Positions 55,508-64,000 of a DNA stretch of 64,000 bases are shown here, one piece after another (position 1 is the first letter of the stretch; each line of letters starts with the position of its first letter). A model generated the notes under the pieces. It did no database searches, had not been told where the DNA came from, and saw only the letters and a list, made by a program, of their open reading frames with translations. Source of the stretch: Bradyrhizobium sp. WD16 (GTDB lineage: Bacteria > Pseudomonadota > Alphaproteobacteria > Rhizobiales > Xanthobacteraceae); NCBI RefSeq assembly GCF_024181725.1, contig NZ_CP028908.1, positions 4,267,501 to 4,331,500 of the forward strand, read 5' to 3'. Both the position numbers and the translations under genes were made by a program.

Positions 55508-56812
55508 ATGACCTCGTCCGCCAAGCCCGCCGCTTCTTCGATCGACACGTTTTTCGCCACGCCGCTCTCCAAGGCCGATCCCGAGATCGCCGCCGCGATC
55601 CAGGGTGAGCTCGGTCGCCAGCGTCACGAAATCGAATTGATCGCGTCGGAAAACATCGTCAGCCGCGCCGTGCTCGAGGCGCAGGGCTCGGTGATGACCA
55701 ACAAATACGCGGAAGGTTATCCGGGCGCGCGCTATTACGGCGGCTGCGAATTCGTCGACGTCGCCGAAAACCTGGCGATCGATCGTGCCAAGAAGCTGTT
55801 CGACGCCAAGTTCGCCAATGTGCAGCCGAACTCCGGCAGCCAGATGAACCAGGCGGTCTTCCTGGCGCTGCTCCAGCCGGGCGACACCTTCATGGGCCTC
55901 GATCTGGCGGCGGGCGGTCATCTCACCCACGGCGCGCCGGTGAACATGTCGGGCAAGTGGTTCAAGCCGGTGCACTACACCGTGCGGCGCGACGACCAGA
56001 TCATCGACATGGACGAGGTCGCGAGGCTCGCCGAGCAGCACAAGCCCAAGCTGATCATCGCCGGCGGCTCGGCCTATTCGCGGGCCTGGGACTTCAAGCG
56101 TTTCCGCGAGATCGCCGACAGCGTCGGTGCTTATCTGCTGGTCGACATGGCGCATTTCGCCGGCCTCGTCGCCGGCGGCGTCCATGCTTCGCCGGTGCCC
56201 CATGCCCATGTCACGACGACGACGACGCACAAGTCGCTGCGCGGTCCGCGCGGCGGCCTGATCCTGTGCAACGACGAGGTGATCGCCAAGAAGCTCAATT
56301 CGGCGATCTTCCCCGGCCTGCAGGGCGGCCCGTTGATGCATGTGATCGCCGCCAAGGCGGTGGCCTTCGGCGAGGCGCTGCGGCCGGAATTCAAGGTCTA
56401 TGCGAAGAACGTCGTCGAGAATGCCAAGGCGCTGGCGGAATCGCTGCGGGCCAGCGGCTTCGACATCGTCTCCGGCGGCACCGACAACCACTTGATGCTG
56501 GTCGACCTGCGGCCCAAGGGGCTGAAGGGCAACGTCTCGGAGAAGGCGCTGGTGCGCGCCGCCATCACCTGCAACAAGAACGGCATTCCGTTCGATCCCG
56601 AAAAGCCCTTCGTCACCTCCGGCATCCGCCTCGGCACGCCGGCGGCAACCACCCGCGGCTTCGGCGTCGCCGAATTCAAGCAGGTCGGCGGCCTGATCTC
56701 CGAGGTGCTGAACGCGGTGGCGCAGTCCGGCGACGGCCAGGCGCCGCTGGTCGAGGCCGCGATCAAGGCACGGGTGCGCGAGCTCACCGATCGCTTCCCG
56801 ATCTACCAGTAA
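55508..56812 (+). CDS. glyA: Serine hydroxymethyltransferase
   Basis: PLP enzyme interconverting serine and glycine with tetrahydrofolate, 434 residues. The PLP lysine lies in [16 protein letters not shown] (near residue 240). Other signatures are [51 protein letters not shown] and [17 protein letters not shown]. Start 55508 gives the family N terminus ([10 protein letters not shown]); the frame is open from 55376. It begins a run glyA-nrdR-ribD-ribE with short gaps, an alphaproteobacterial arrangement. Confidence 0.97.
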   Translation: MTSSAKPAASSIDTFFATPLSKADPEIAAAIQGELGRQRHEIELIASENIVSRAVLEAQGSVMTNKYAEGYPGARYYGGCEFVDVAENLAIDRAKKLFDAKFANVQPNSGSQMNQAVFLALLQPGDTFMGLDLAAGGHLTHGAPVNMSGKWFKPVHYTVRRDDQIIDMDEVARLAEQHKPKLIIAGGSAYSRAWDFKRFREIADSVGAYLLVDMAHFAGLVAGGVHASPVPHAHVTTTTTHKSLRGPRGGLILCNDEVIAKKLNSAIFPGLQGGPLMHVIAAKAVAFGEALRPEFKVYAKNVVENAKALAESLRASGFDIVSGGTDNHLMLVDLRPKGLKGNVSEKALVRAAITCNKNGIPFDPEKPFVTSGIRLGTPAATTRGFGVAEFKQVGGLISEVLNAVAQSGDGQAPLVEAAIKARVRELTDRFPIYQ

Positions 56813-56821
56813 GGCATCCGC

Positions 56822-57304
56822 ATGCGCTGTCCGAGTTGCAGCAGTCTCGATACGCAGGTGAAGGATTCACGGCCGACGGAAGATTCGTCCGTGATCCGGC
56901 GCCGGCGCGTGTGCATGACCTGCAACTTCCGCTTCACCACTTTCGAGCGCGTGCAGCTGCGCGAGCTCACGGTGATCAAGCGCAACGGCCGGCGCGTGCC
57001 CTTCGACCGCGACAAGCTGATGCGGTCGGTGCAGATCAGCCTGCGCAAGCGCCCGGTCGATCCCGAGCGCGTCGAGAGGACGGTCTCCGCCATCGTGCGC
57101 GAATTGGAGAGCGCCGGCGAGTCGGAGGTGTCCTCGGAGGCGATCGGCGAAATCGTGATGGAGCATCTGCGCCAGCTCGACGACGTCGCCTATGTGCGCT
57201 TTGCCTCGGTCTACCGCAATTTCCGCGAGGCCAAGGATTTCGAGGCGGTGCTGGGCGAGCTCAGCGGTGACGACGAGCCGCGCCCGCTGCTCGTGCGCAA
57301 ATGA
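56822..57304 (+). CDS. nrdR: Transcriptional repressor NrdR
   Basis: Zinc-ribbon and ATP-cone repressor of ribonucleotide reductase genes, 160 residues. The zinc ribbon is [17 protein letters not shown] with the second pair [12 protein letters not shown]; the ATP-cone follows ([20 protein letters not shown], about 51-140) and senses ATP/dATP. It starts 9 bp after glyA and overlaps ribD by four bases, so it is translated from the same message. The glyA-nrdR-ribD order is conserved in many proteobacteria. Confidence 0.97.
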   Translation: MRCPSCSSLDTQVKDSRPTEDSSVIRRRRVCMTCNFRFTTFERVQLRELTVIKRNGRRVPFDRDKLMRSVQISLRKRPVDPERVERTVSAIVRELESAGESEVSSEAIGEIVMEHLRQLDDVAYVRFASVYRNFREAKDFEAVLGELSGDDEPRPLLVRK

Positions 57305-58449
57305 TCTTCCGCATCCTCGAAACCAAGATCGCCCAACAGCTCAAGGACGACAGCGCCGCCGACCGCCGCTTCATGGCGCTCGCCCTCGCGCTCGGCCGCC
57401 GCGGCCTCGGCCGCACCGCGACCAATCCCGCCGTCGGCGCCGTCGTGGTCAAGGACGGCATCGTCCTCGGCCGCGGCTGGACCGCGCCGGGCGGCCGTCC
57501 CCATGCCGAGCCGCAAGCCCTGGCGCGGGCCGGTGCCGCGGCCCGCGGCGCCACGCTCTATGTCACCCTCGAGCCCTGTTCCCATCACGGCAAGACGCCG
57601 CCCTGCGCCGATGCCGTGGTCGCCGCCGGCATCGCCCGCGTGGTCAGCGCCATGGAGGATCCCAATCCCGAGGTCGCGGGGCAGGGCCATGCGCGGTTGC
57701 GCGCCGCCGGCATCAAGGTCGACGTCGGCCTGTTTCGCGCCGAGGCGGAGCGCGACCACGCCGGACATATCCGCCGGGTCCGCGACGGCCGGCCCCACGT
57801 CGTCATCAAGCTCGCAGTGTCGCGCGATGACAAGATTGCCGGCGAAGGGCGCCGGCCGGTCGCGATCACCGGGCCGGCAGCTCAGGCCCGCACCCATCTG
57901 TTGCGGGCGCAGTGCGACGCCATTCTGATCGGCATCGGCACCGCGCTGGCGGACGATCCGTTGCTGACCTGCCGGCTGCCGGGCCTGGAAGTCCGCTCGC
58001 CGCGGCGCGTCGTGCTCGACAGTCATCTGCGGCTGCCGCTCGGCGGCCGGCTCGCCCGCAGCGCGCGCCAGGCGCCGCTGTGGGTGATCACGTCGGCGGC
58101 CGCCGAGGCGCCGGCCGCGGCGCTGCTCGGCGCCGAGGGTGCCGAGGTGATCCGGCTGGACGGTACGGCGCAGGCGGCCGATCTCGAGACGGTGTTGCGC
58201 GAGCTGTCGCGCCGCGGCGTCACGCGCCTGCTGGTCGAGGGCGGCTCCAGGGTGGCGGCCAGTTTTCTGCGCGAGGGCCTCGCCGATGAATTCTGGCTGC
58301 TGCGCGGTCCTGGCGAGATCGGTCCGAAGGGGCTCGATGCGCTCGACGGCCTTGCCCTCGCGGCCATCACCGACGCGCCGCAATGGCGCCTTCGCACGAG
58401 CGAGCCTCTCGCCGGCGACACCCTCACAATCTACGATCATCAGAGCTGA
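57301..58449 (+). CDS. ribD: Bifunctional riboflavin deaminase/reductase
   Basis: Two-domain enzyme for steps 2 and 3 of riboflavin synthesis, 382 residues. The N-terminal deaminase has the zinc site HAEPQAL and [16 protein letters not shown] with [13 protein letters not shown] before it; the C-terminal reductase (about 165-375) has [14 protein letters not shown] and [14 protein letters not shown]. Start ATG overlaps the nrdR stop. An N-terminal extension of about 20 residues precedes the deaminase. Gap to ribE is 11 bp. Confidence 0.96.
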   Translation: MIFRILETKIAQQLKDDSAADRRFMALALALGRRGLGRTATNPAVGAVVVKDGIVLGRGWTAPGGRPHAEPQALARAGAAARGATLYVTLEPCSHHGKTPPCADAVVAAGIARVVSAMEDPNPEVAGQGHARLRAAGIKVDVGLFRAEAERDHAGHIRRVRDGRPHVVIKLAVSRDDKIAGEGRRPVAITGPAAQARTHLLRAQCDAILIGIGTALADDPLLTCRLPGLEVRSPRRVVLDSHLRLPLGGRLARSARQAPLWVITSAAAEAPAAALLGAEGAEVIRLDGTAQAADLETVLRELSRRGVTRLLVEGGSRVAASFLREGLADEFWLLRGPGEIGPKGLDALDGLALAAITDAPQWRLRTSEPLAGDTLTIYDHQS

Positions 58450-58460
58450 GCGGAAGGACC

Positions 58461-59072
58461 ATGTTCACAGGCATCGTCACCGATGTGGGCGACATCGAGC
58501 GCGTCACCCCGACCGCCCAGGGCCAGCTTCATCGCCTGCGCATCCTCTGCAGCTACGATCAGGCGACGATCGCCGACGGCGCCTCGATCGCCTGCAACGG
58601 CATCTGCCTCACGGTGGTCGCTTCGGGCGTCGCCGGCGGGCGGACCTGGTTCGAGGTCGATGCCGCCGCCGAGACCCTCGGCGTCACCACCGCCGGTGAC
58701 TGGGCGGCGGGTTCGCGGCTCAATCTCGAACGCGCGCTCAAGATCGGCGACGAACTCGGCGGTCATGTCGTCACCGGCCATGTCGACGGCATCGCCACCG
58801 TTCTGACCCGCGAAGACCTGCCGGACATGGCGCGGTTCGTCCTGCGCGTGCCGCGGGAGCTGGCGCGCTTCATCGCCGCCAAGGGCTCGGTGACGCTGGA
58901 CGGCGCGTCGCTCACGGTCAACACCGTCGAGGATGACCGCTTTTCGGTGCTGATCATTCCCCATACCCTGTCGGTGACGACCATCGGCGCCTGGCGCGGC
59001 GGCCAGGCTGTCAATATCGAGGTCGACCTGATGGCGCGCTACGCGGCGCGGCTGACAGAGACGTCGCGTTGA
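58461..59072 (+). CDS. ribE: Riboflavin synthase alpha chain
   Basis: Dismutates two 6,7-dimethyl-8-ribityllumazine molecules to riboflavin, 203 residues. The two lumazine-binding barrels are visible: MFTGIVTDVGDIERV at the N terminus and GGHVVTGHVDGIATV beginning the second; each contains the conserved CLTV/SLTV motif (NGICLTVV and GASLTVNTV). A GGAAGG site precedes the ATG. The following gene is an acyl-CoA synthetase rather than ribH, which comes 2 kb later. Confidence 0.96.
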   Translation: MFTGIVTDVGDIERVTPTAQGQLHRLRILCSYDQATIADGASIACNGICLTVVASGVAGGRTWFEVDAAAETLGVTTAGDWAAGSRLNLERALKIGDELGGHVVTGHVDGIATVLTREDLPDMARFVLRVPRELARFIAAKGSVTLDGASLTVNTVEDDRFSVLIIPHTLSVTTIGAWRGGQAVNIEVDLMARYAARLTETSR

Positions 59073-59073
59073 T

Positions 59074-59092
59074 GCGTTTTCGAGCGAAGCGG
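59074..59092. repeat. 19-mer repeat, copy 2
   Basis: GCGTTTTCGAGCGAAGCGG, identical to 46829-46847, in the 28-bp gap between ribE and the acyl-CoA synthetase gene. It may mark the left edge of the inserted gene. Confidence 0.65.
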
Positions 59093-59100
59093 GGGCGCGC

Positions 59101-60960
59101 ATGTCGGCATTTGGAGAGCCGCTGAAGACGCTGGCGGACATCGCGCGCTTCGAGCGCGAGGCGCCGCTCGAGGCCCGCTACGACGCCCGCAGCATCTACG
59201 ACATCTTCAGGAAAAGCGCGGTGCGCCACGACGCGCGCGACGCGATCACCATGGTGATGACCGGCGCCGACGACGAGACGCCGCGCCGTGTCAGTTACCG
59301 CGAACTTCTCGCCGGCATCACCAAGGCCGCCAATCTGTTCGCGCGCCTCGGCGGCGAGGCGCCCGGCGTCGCCTATCTGCTGCCGAGCCTCGTCGCGACG
59401 CATTTCACCCTGTGGGGCGCCGAGACCGCGGGCTACGCGGTGCCGGTCAATTTCCTGCTGCAGGCGCAGAACATCGCTGATCTCGTCCGCGCGTCCGGGG
59501 CCGGCATTCTGGTGGCGCTCGGGCCGCATCCGCAGCTCGACATCTGGGACAAGGCGGTGGCGGTGCAGGCGCTGGTGCCCGGCCTCAAACTCGTCCAGGT
59601 CAGGGTCGGCGCCGCGCCGGTGCCCGAGGGCGTGACCGATTTTGTCGCGGCGCTGGCCGCCGAGCCGGCCGATCGCCTCGTCTTCGGCGAGGCGCGAGGG
59701 GGCGACGACGTCGCCGCCTATTTCCACACCGGCGGCACCACGGGGCTGCCCAAGCTCGTCACCCACACCCATCGCAACCAGCTCGCGGCCGCCTTCGGCG
59801 GCACGGTGATGCAGGACCTCGACGAGACCGACGTCATCCTCAACGCGTTGCCGATGTTTCATGTGGCGGCGACGATCTCCTGCGGGCTGTCGTTCTTCAT
59901 CGCCGGCGCGGGCCTCGTGGTGCTGTCGCCGGCGGGGCTGCGCAATCCCGCCATGGTCGCCAATTACTGGCGCCTCGCCGCGCGTCACCGCGCCACGGTG
60001 ATCGGCGGCGTGCCGACCGCGCTCGCCGCGCTGATCAATGTTCCGGTCGATGCCGATCTCTCGACGGTGCGCTACAGCATCGCCGGCGCGGCCTCGCTGC
60101 CCCGCGCCGTCGCCGAGACATACGAGGCGATGACCGGCACCCATATCCACGAGATCCTCGGCATGACCGAGGCCGGCGGCCTCGTCGCGCTGCTGCCCGG
60201 CGCCGCGGCGCCGGCGCCCGGCTCGGTCGGCTGGCGCCTGCCTTACAGCGAGGTGGTGGTCCGCCGCCTGACCTCCGACGGCGGCCTCGGCGAGCCCTGT
60301 GCGGCGGGCGAGATCGGCGTGCTCACGGTCCATGGTCCCCATGTCACGCCCGGTTATCGCGATCCGGCGCACAATGCCGGGCTGCTCCGCCAGGGCTGGC
60401 TCGACAGCGGCGACCTCGCTTACACGGACGGCGAGGGCCGCCTGTTCATCGCCGGCCGGGCCAAGGACCTGATCATCCGCAGCGGCCACAATATCGATCC
60501 CCTGACCATCGAGGAGGCGTTGCAGGCCCACCCCGCCGTGGCGCTCGCCGCCGCCGTCGGCCAGCCCGATCGTTATGCCGGTGAATTGCCGGTCGGCTAT
60601 GTCAGTCTCAAGCCGGGAGCGTCGGTGAGCGCGGAGGAGCTGCAGCGCTTCGCCGAGCCGCGGATTGCGGAGCGGCCGGCCTGGCCGAGGCAGATCTTCG
60701 TGGTCGAGACCCTGCCGGTGACCAGCGTCGGCAAGATCTTCAAGCCGCAATTGCGGTGCGACGCGGTCGAGCGCCTGCTGCGGCCGCAGGTGGTGGCCGC
60801 GGCTCAAACCGACGCCGTCTCGGTCACGGCGACCGCCGGGGGCAAGCGCGGAACCGCGGTCGAGGTGAGGCTGCCTGCGGCCGCCGCCGCGCGCCGCGCC
60901 GAAATCGAGGCGGTGCTGCAAGGTTACTTGTTCGACTACGATGTTACGGTGGTAGGATGA
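59101..60960 (+). CDS. AMP-dependent acyl-CoA synthetase
   Basis: ATP-dependent acyl-CoA ligase of the ANL superfamily, 619 residues. The P-loop-like motif is AAYFHTGGTTGLPKLVTHTH (near residue 200), the A5 region LGMTEAGGL, A7/A8 GWLDSGDLAYTDGEGRLFIAGRAKDLIIRSG (in parts: GWLDSGDLAY, GRAKDLIIRSGHNI), and the C-terminal catalytic lysine in VTSVGKIFKPQLR. The chain is 60-80 residues longer than usual, with a C-terminal Ala/Val-rich extension. The substrate is probably a medium or long fatty acid or an aromatic acid. It sits within the riboflavin genes between ribE and ribH and is unrelated to that pathway. Confidence 0.88.
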   Translation: MSAFGEPLKTLADIARFEREAPLEARYDARSIYDIFRKSAVRHDARDAITMVMTGADDETPRRVSYRELLAGITKAANLFARLGGEAPGVAYLLPSLVATHFTLWGAETAGYAVPVNFLLQAQNIADLVRASGAGILVALGPHPQLDIWDKAVAVQALVPGLKLVQVRVGAAPVPEGVTDFVAALAAEPADRLVFGEARGGDDVAAYFHTGGTTGLPKLVTHTHRNQLAAAFGGTVMQDLDETDVILNALPMFHVAATISCGLSFFIAGAGLVVLSPAGLRNPAMVANYWRLAARHRATVIGGVPTALAALINVPVDADLSTVRYSIAGAASLPRAVAETYEAMTGTHIHEILGMTEAGGLVALLPGAAAPAPGSVGWRLPYSEVVVRRLTSDGGLGEPCAAGEIGVLTVHGPHVTPGYRDPAHNAGLLRQGWLDSGDLAYTDGEGRLFIAGRAKDLIIRSGHNIDPLTIEEALQAHPAVALAAAVGQPDRYAGELPVGYVSLKPGASVSAEELQRFAEPRIAERPAWPRQIFVVETLPVTSVGKIFKPQLRCDAVERLLRPQVVAAAQTDAVSVTATAGGKRGTAVEVRLPAAAAARRAEIEAVLQGYLFDYDVTVVG

Positions 60961-61122
60961 TCTGATCGCCGCACCGGGCTTGGCTTCATCCCTTGCGGCG
61001 ACTAAAACCCGCCACACTTGCTCATCCGGCCTGCTCGTCCGGCTCGCTTATCCGGCCAGCCCGACCTGCTCGCTCAAATCCAGCCTGCTCGATCCGCCGA
61101 GCGCCACTATCCCGGAGATCCC

Positions 61123-61614
61123 ATGGCCGACGCCCGCCGCGCGCCTCTCGACGACCAGACCGACATTCGCGGCGCCCGCGTGCTGATCGTCGAGGCGCGC
61201 TTCTATGACGATATCCAGGACGCGCTGCTCGAGGGGGCGCGGGCCGAACTCGATGCCGCCAAAGTCAGCCACGATGTCGTCACCGTGCCCGGGGCGCTCG
61301 AAATTCCGGCGGCGATCTCCATCGCGCTCGAGGCTGCGGAGCGCAGCGGCCGGCCCTATGATGCGGCCGTGGCGCTCGGCTGCGTCGTGCGCGGCGAAAC
61401 CATTCATTTCGAGATCGTGTCGATGGAATCGGCGCGGGCGCTGATGGATCTTTCGGTGGCGCGCCGGCTGCCGCTCGGCAACGGCATCATCACCGTCAAC
61501 ACCGACGAACAGGCCTGGGCGCGGGCCCGGCGCAGCGATCTCGACAAGGGCGGTGACGCCGCCCGCGCTGCGCTGGCGATGCTGCGGCTCACGCGCCGCC
61601 TTTCGAAAGCATGA
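61123..61614 (+). CDS. ribH: 6,7-dimethyl-8-ribityllumazine synthase
   Basis: Penultimate riboflavin enzyme, forming icosahedral or pentameric shells, 163 residues. Motifs are [24 protein letters not shown] (the ribityl/phosphate loop) and [20 protein letters not shown] with the catalytic H in TIHFE (conserved H/F region). The start at 61123 has GGAG upstream. The 160-bp gap before it contains several degenerate copies of GCTCRTCCGGC-like sequence. The stop overlaps the nusB start (ATGA). Confidence 0.95.
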   Translation: MADARRAPLDDQTDIRGARVLIVEARFYDDIQDALLEGARAELDAAKVSHDVVTVPGALEIPAAISIALEAAERSGRPYDAAVALGCVVRGETIHFEIVSMESARALMDLSVARRLPLGNGIITVNTDEQAWARARRSDLDKGGDAARAALAMLRLTRRLSKA

Positions 61615-62132
61615 CCATGACCGAGGCCAGGAAACCGGGCGGGCACGCCGCCGACAGCAAACCCGCCGACAAGAAGGCCAATCGTCGTGGCGCCGCGCGC
61701 CTCGCCGCGGTGCAGGCGCTCTACCAGATGGACATCGGAGGCGCCGGCCTCAACGAGATCTTCGCCGAATTCGACAGCCACTGGCTCGGCGGCGAGATCG
61801 AAGGCGAGACCTATCTGCCGGCCGAAGCGGCCTTCTTCCGCGACATCGTCTCCGGCGTGGTGCGCGACCAGAAGGCGATCGATCCGCTGCTCGACGAGGC
61901 CCTCAACAAGGGCTGGCCGCTCAAGCGCATCGACGCCATCCTGCGCGCGGTGCTGCGCGCCGGCACCTATGAGCTCGAGCACCGCAAGGACGTGCCGGGC
62001 CGGGTCGTCATCAAGGAATACGTCGACGTCGCCAATGCCTTCGTCGATCGCGACGAGACCGGTCTCGTCAATGCGGTGCTCGATCAGATCGGCCGCCGCT
62101 TCCGCGCCGACGAATTCACCGCGGCGGGGTAG
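61611..62132 (+). CDS. nusB: Transcription antitermination factor NusB
   Basis: Helical RNA-binding protein acting with NusE on boxA RNA in rRNA antitermination, 173 residues. Recognisable parts are [57 protein letters not shown] and [20 protein letters not shown] followed by FVNAVLD-type [11 protein letters not shown]. An ATG at 61617 is an alternative start. The ribH-nusB-thiL order is common in alphaproteobacteria. Confidence 0.95.
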   Translation: MTMTEARKPGGHAADSKPADKKANRRGAARLAAVQALYQMDIGGAGLNEIFAEFDSHWLGGEIEGETYLPAEAAFFRDIVSGVVRDQKAIDPLLDEALNKGWPLKRIDAILRAVLRAGTYELEHRKDVPGRVVIKEYVDVANAFVDRDETGLVNAVLDQIGRRFRADEFTAAG

Positions 62133-62197
62133 GGCTTTCTTCGTCATGGTCGGGGACAGGCCCGGCCGTGACGATTGTTTCGAGAGTGGCCGCCGCC

Positions 62198-63202
62198 ATG
62201 ACTGCCTCCGCCATGACTGCCTCCGCCGAAGACGAGCTGATCGCCCGCTACTTCAAGCCGCTCGCCACCGCGCCGGGGGCGCTGGCGCTCGTCGACGACG
62301 CGGCGCTGCTGGCGCTGCCGGCGGGGGACGAACTGGTCGTCACCACCGACGCCATCGTCGAGGGCGTGCATTACCTGCCTGACGATCCCCCCGACAGCAT
62401 CGCCCGCAAGGCCCTGCGGGTGAACTTGTCCGATCTCGCCGCCAAGGGCGCAGACCCGGCGGGTTTCGTGCTGACGATGGCGCTGCGGGCGCCCACCGAC
62501 GTTTGGCTGGCGCCGTTCGCGCGGGCGCTGGGCGAGGATGCCGCCGCCTTTTCCTGTCCGCTGCTCGGCGGCGACACGGTCGCCACCCCCGGGCCCATGA
62601 TGGTCTCGATCACCGCCTTCGGCCGCATCGCGGCCGGCACGATGGTGCGTCGCGATCGCGCTCGTGCCGGCGATCGCGTCTTCGTCAGCGGTGCGATCGG
62701 CGACGCCGCTCTCGGCCTCGACGTGCTCAAAGGCGGCCGCGCCCATGAGGTGCTGGCCGATGCGCCGCAAGCGCGTGCCGAACTGATCGCCCGCTATCGC
62801 GTGCCGATGCCGCGCAACGCCCTGGCGGGGGCGGTGCGCGCCCATGCCAGCGCCGGCATGGACGTTTCGGACGGACTTGCCGGCGATCTCGCCAAGCTCT
62901 GCGCCGCCTCCGGGGTGTCGGCGCGGATCGAGGTCGACAAGGTCCCGCTGTCGCCAGCCGCGCGCACCGTGCGCGATCGTGGGGGTTGTGCGTTGCCGGC
63001 GCTGCTCGCCGGCGGCGACGACTATGAGATTTTGTGCACTGTTCCGGCGAATCGCGGCGCGGCTTTCCGGGCCGACGCTGCCGCGGCAGGCGTGCCGGTG
63101 ACCGAGATCGGCGTCATCGTCGAGGGCGCAGGTGCACCGGAATTCCGCGGCGCGGACGGCGCGCCCCTGGTGCTGAAAAGCCTGTCCTACAGCCACTTCT
63201 AG
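62198..63202 (+). CDS. thiL: Thiamine-monophosphate kinase
   Basis: Phosphorylates thiamine monophosphate to the diphosphate cofactor, 334 residues from the chosen start. Motifs include DDAALLALPAGDELVVTTDAIVEGVHY (parts: DELVVTTDAIVEGVHY), RKALRVNLSDLAAKGADP, CPLLGGDTVATPG, ASAGMDVSDGLAGDLAKLC and GGDDYEILC. A 15-bp direct duplication (ATGACTGCCTCCGCC twice, 62198-62227) gives two adjacent ATG starts, 62198 and 62213; either is possible, and a GTG at 62168 is also in frame. The stop TAG lies in the first CTAG of an A-B repeat. Confidence 0.94.
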   Translation: MTASAMTASAEDELIARYFKPLATAPGALALVDDAALLALPAGDELVVTTDAIVEGVHYLPDDPPDSIARKALRVNLSDLAAKGADPAGFVLTMALRAPTDVWLAPFARALGEDAAAFSCPLLGGDTVATPGPMMVSITAFGRIAAGTMVRRDRARAGDRVFVSGAIGDAALGLDVLKGGRAHEVLADAPQARAELIARYRVPMPRNALAGAVRAHASAGMDVSDGLAGDLAKLCAASGVSARIEVDKVPLSPAARTVRDRGGCALPALLAGGDDYEILCTVPANRGAAFRADAAAAGVPVTEIGVIVEGAGAPEFRGADGAPLVLKSLSYSHF

Positions 63203-63420
63203 TGTGGCGTCTCGCAATTGCCTATGCCCTTTGCGGTAAGCCCCTGTAGGCAATTGCGAGACATAAGCCACACTAGCACTTTGATTTTGCTAGTGTCCCT
63301 ATGTCTCCGAATTACCGTGCGAGCGCGAGGCAAACGTAGCGGTAATTCGGAGACAGGACACTAGCGTGGTTTTCGATCTGACGCGCGTACGACGAGCTCG
63401 CTGCAATACTGATACGAGCG
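63199..63420 (+). repeat. A-B palindrome pair with truncated D
   Basis: A 63199-63276, B 63290-63364 (matched stem GAATTACCG / CGGTAATTC), then, sharing the CTAG at 63361, a D unit whose left arm and loop (CTCGCTGCAATACTGATACG) are present but whose right arm stops after GAGCG near 63420. C is absent, so this is an A-B-C-D array with internal and terminal loss. The first CTAG supplies the thiL stop. Confidence 0.92.
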
Positions 63421-63662
63421 GCACGAGCCTCAGGCGCCCCCCCCCCGACCAATTGCCGAGAGAAATTCCCCCCTCCGAGCCCGGCGCCGCCCGTGCAGCG
63501 TTGCGCCCAAGTAACGATTTTGGCATTGTTCGCGCCAAATTAAGGCAGCACGTGCCTTTCGGCGCGGCATGCCTGGTTTTTCGGGGCGCTGGCCGAACGA
63601 CGCTCGGTCACCACGGCGGCTCGGGGGAACAATTCGGGGAAACAACAGGATAGGCGTACGTC
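63421..63662. other. Leader of hppA with a C10 tract
   Basis: No gene. A run of ten C lies at 63437-63446, followed by ordinary sequence up to the hppA ribosome-binding region (AGGATAGG, about 10 bp before ATG). The hppA promoter must be in this stretch or in the repeat upstream; I see no clear -35/-10 pair. Confidence 0.4.
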
Positions 63663-64000
63663 ATGACAATTCTTGGGGCGATTGTGCTCGCCGGAGCGCT
63701 TTCCATCGTCTACGCGATCTGGGCAACCAGATCCGTGCTCAGCGCCGATGCGGGCAATGCGCGCATGCAGGAGATTGCGGCGGCGGTTCGTGAAGGCGCG
63801 CAGGCCTATTTGCGTCGTCAGTATGCGACCATCGCGATGGTCGGCGTCGTCATCTTCATTCTGCTCGCCTATTTCCTCGGTGTTCTGGTGGCGGTCGGCT
63901 TCGCCGTCGGCGCCGTGCTGTCGGGCGCGGCGGGCTTCATCGGCATGAATGTGTCGGTGCGCGCCAATGTCCGCACGGCGGCGGCCGCGACCAAGTCGCT
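63663..64000 (+). CDS. hppA: Membrane-bound proton-pumping pyrophosphatase (5' part)
   Basis: The first 112 codons of a membrane pyrophosphatase that pumps protons using PPi; the rest lies beyond the window. The N terminus [20 protein letters not shown] is the first helix, followed by the cytosolic segment [20 protein letters not shown], a family signature, and two more helices ([20 protein letters not shown] and [18 protein letters not shown]), then [14 protein letters not shown]. The K+-dependence residue lies further on and cannot be read here. Confidence 0.95.
   Translation, partial: MTILGAIVLAGALSIVYAIWATRSVLSADAGNARMQEIAAAVREGAQAYLRRQYATIAMVGVVIFILLAYFLGVLVAVGFAVGAVLSGAAGFIGMNVSVRANVRTAAAATKS

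Noticed and set aside
60961-61122. FMN riboswitch before ribH
   Set aside because: The conserved RFN-element blocks are not present; the stretch is a low-complexity run of CTGCTC/TCCGGC phrases.

Overview
The window is a GC-rich, gene-dense chromosomal segment from an alphaproteobacterium, most likely a Bradyrhizobium/Rhodopseudomonas-type member of the Hyphomicrobiales. The evidence is the gene content and order (gatC-gatA-gatB, lepB-rnc-era-recO with pdxJ-acpS upstream, glyA-nrdR-ribD-ribE-ribH-nusB-thiL), an Omp2-type alphaproteobacterial porin, a magnesium-type HemB, a single bifunctional RelA/SpoT homologue and an LdtR-like regulator. Nearly all genes are housekeeping. I see no prophage, CRISPR array or complete insertion sequence.

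Layout. 1-9.0 kb, minus strand: rnr (cut by the window edge), topA, dprA, plsY, then pyrB with a metal-ligand-deficient dihydroorotase homologue. 9.4-18.7 kb: an AidB-like acyl-CoA dehydrogenase, ruvX, a nitronate monooxygenase, and the tRNA amidotransferase genes gatC, gatA and gatB interleaved with a 75-residue CxxC protein and a patatin-like lipoprotein. 19.3-25 kb: a 35-residue histone-H1-like peptide, a short Sel1-like protein, an FkbM methyltransferase, a two-domain HNH nuclease, tRNA-Ser(GCU) and a porin with a strong terminator. 25.1-30.4 kb, minus strand: a TPR/GT41 glycosyltransferase, an alpha/beta hydrolase and a soluble lytic transglycosylase. 30.6-34.1 kb: dapA, mscL, smpB, and opposite them a family-5 uracil-DNA glycosylase with an NYN-domain protein. 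35-43.3 kb: rpoZ, rsh, pdxJ, acpS, lepB, rnc, era, recO. 43.4-53.4 kb: parC, trmO, an MFS exporter, mntH with a Mur-type operator, an arginyl-tRNA-protein transferase, an RDD protein, hemB and a small membrane protein. 53.9-63.2 kb: ldtR, glyA, nrdR and the riboflavin genes (interrupted by an acyl-CoA synthetase), nusB and thiL. The window ends inside hppA.

The most unusual content is intergenic. About a dozen spacers carry members of a repeat family built from 75-79 bp imperfect palindromes bounded by CTAG. Four types (here called A, B, C, D) share the ends CTAGTGT(GG or CC), an asymmetric 3-4 nt bulge at the same place in the stem, and a related loop core near TTGCNGCRAG, but have different stems. 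A and B are always paired head to head across a 13-nt linker, and C and D across a 13-14 nt linker. Full A-B-C-D arrays occur twice (34626-34954, 39422-39752). Neighbouring units share one CTAG. A-B is tandemly amplified four times at 11.6-12.3 kb and twice at 48.1-48.5 kb with the same 163-bp period. Stem substitutions largely covary. The terminal CTA/CTAG supplies the TAG stop codon of pyrC-like, acpS, trmO, the MFS gene and thiL, and a D remnant supplies the stop of bpt. The pattern resembles REPIN/BIME elements but with much longer hairpins. I know of no named family that matches, and I infer a mobile or once-mobile element that inserts at CTAG.
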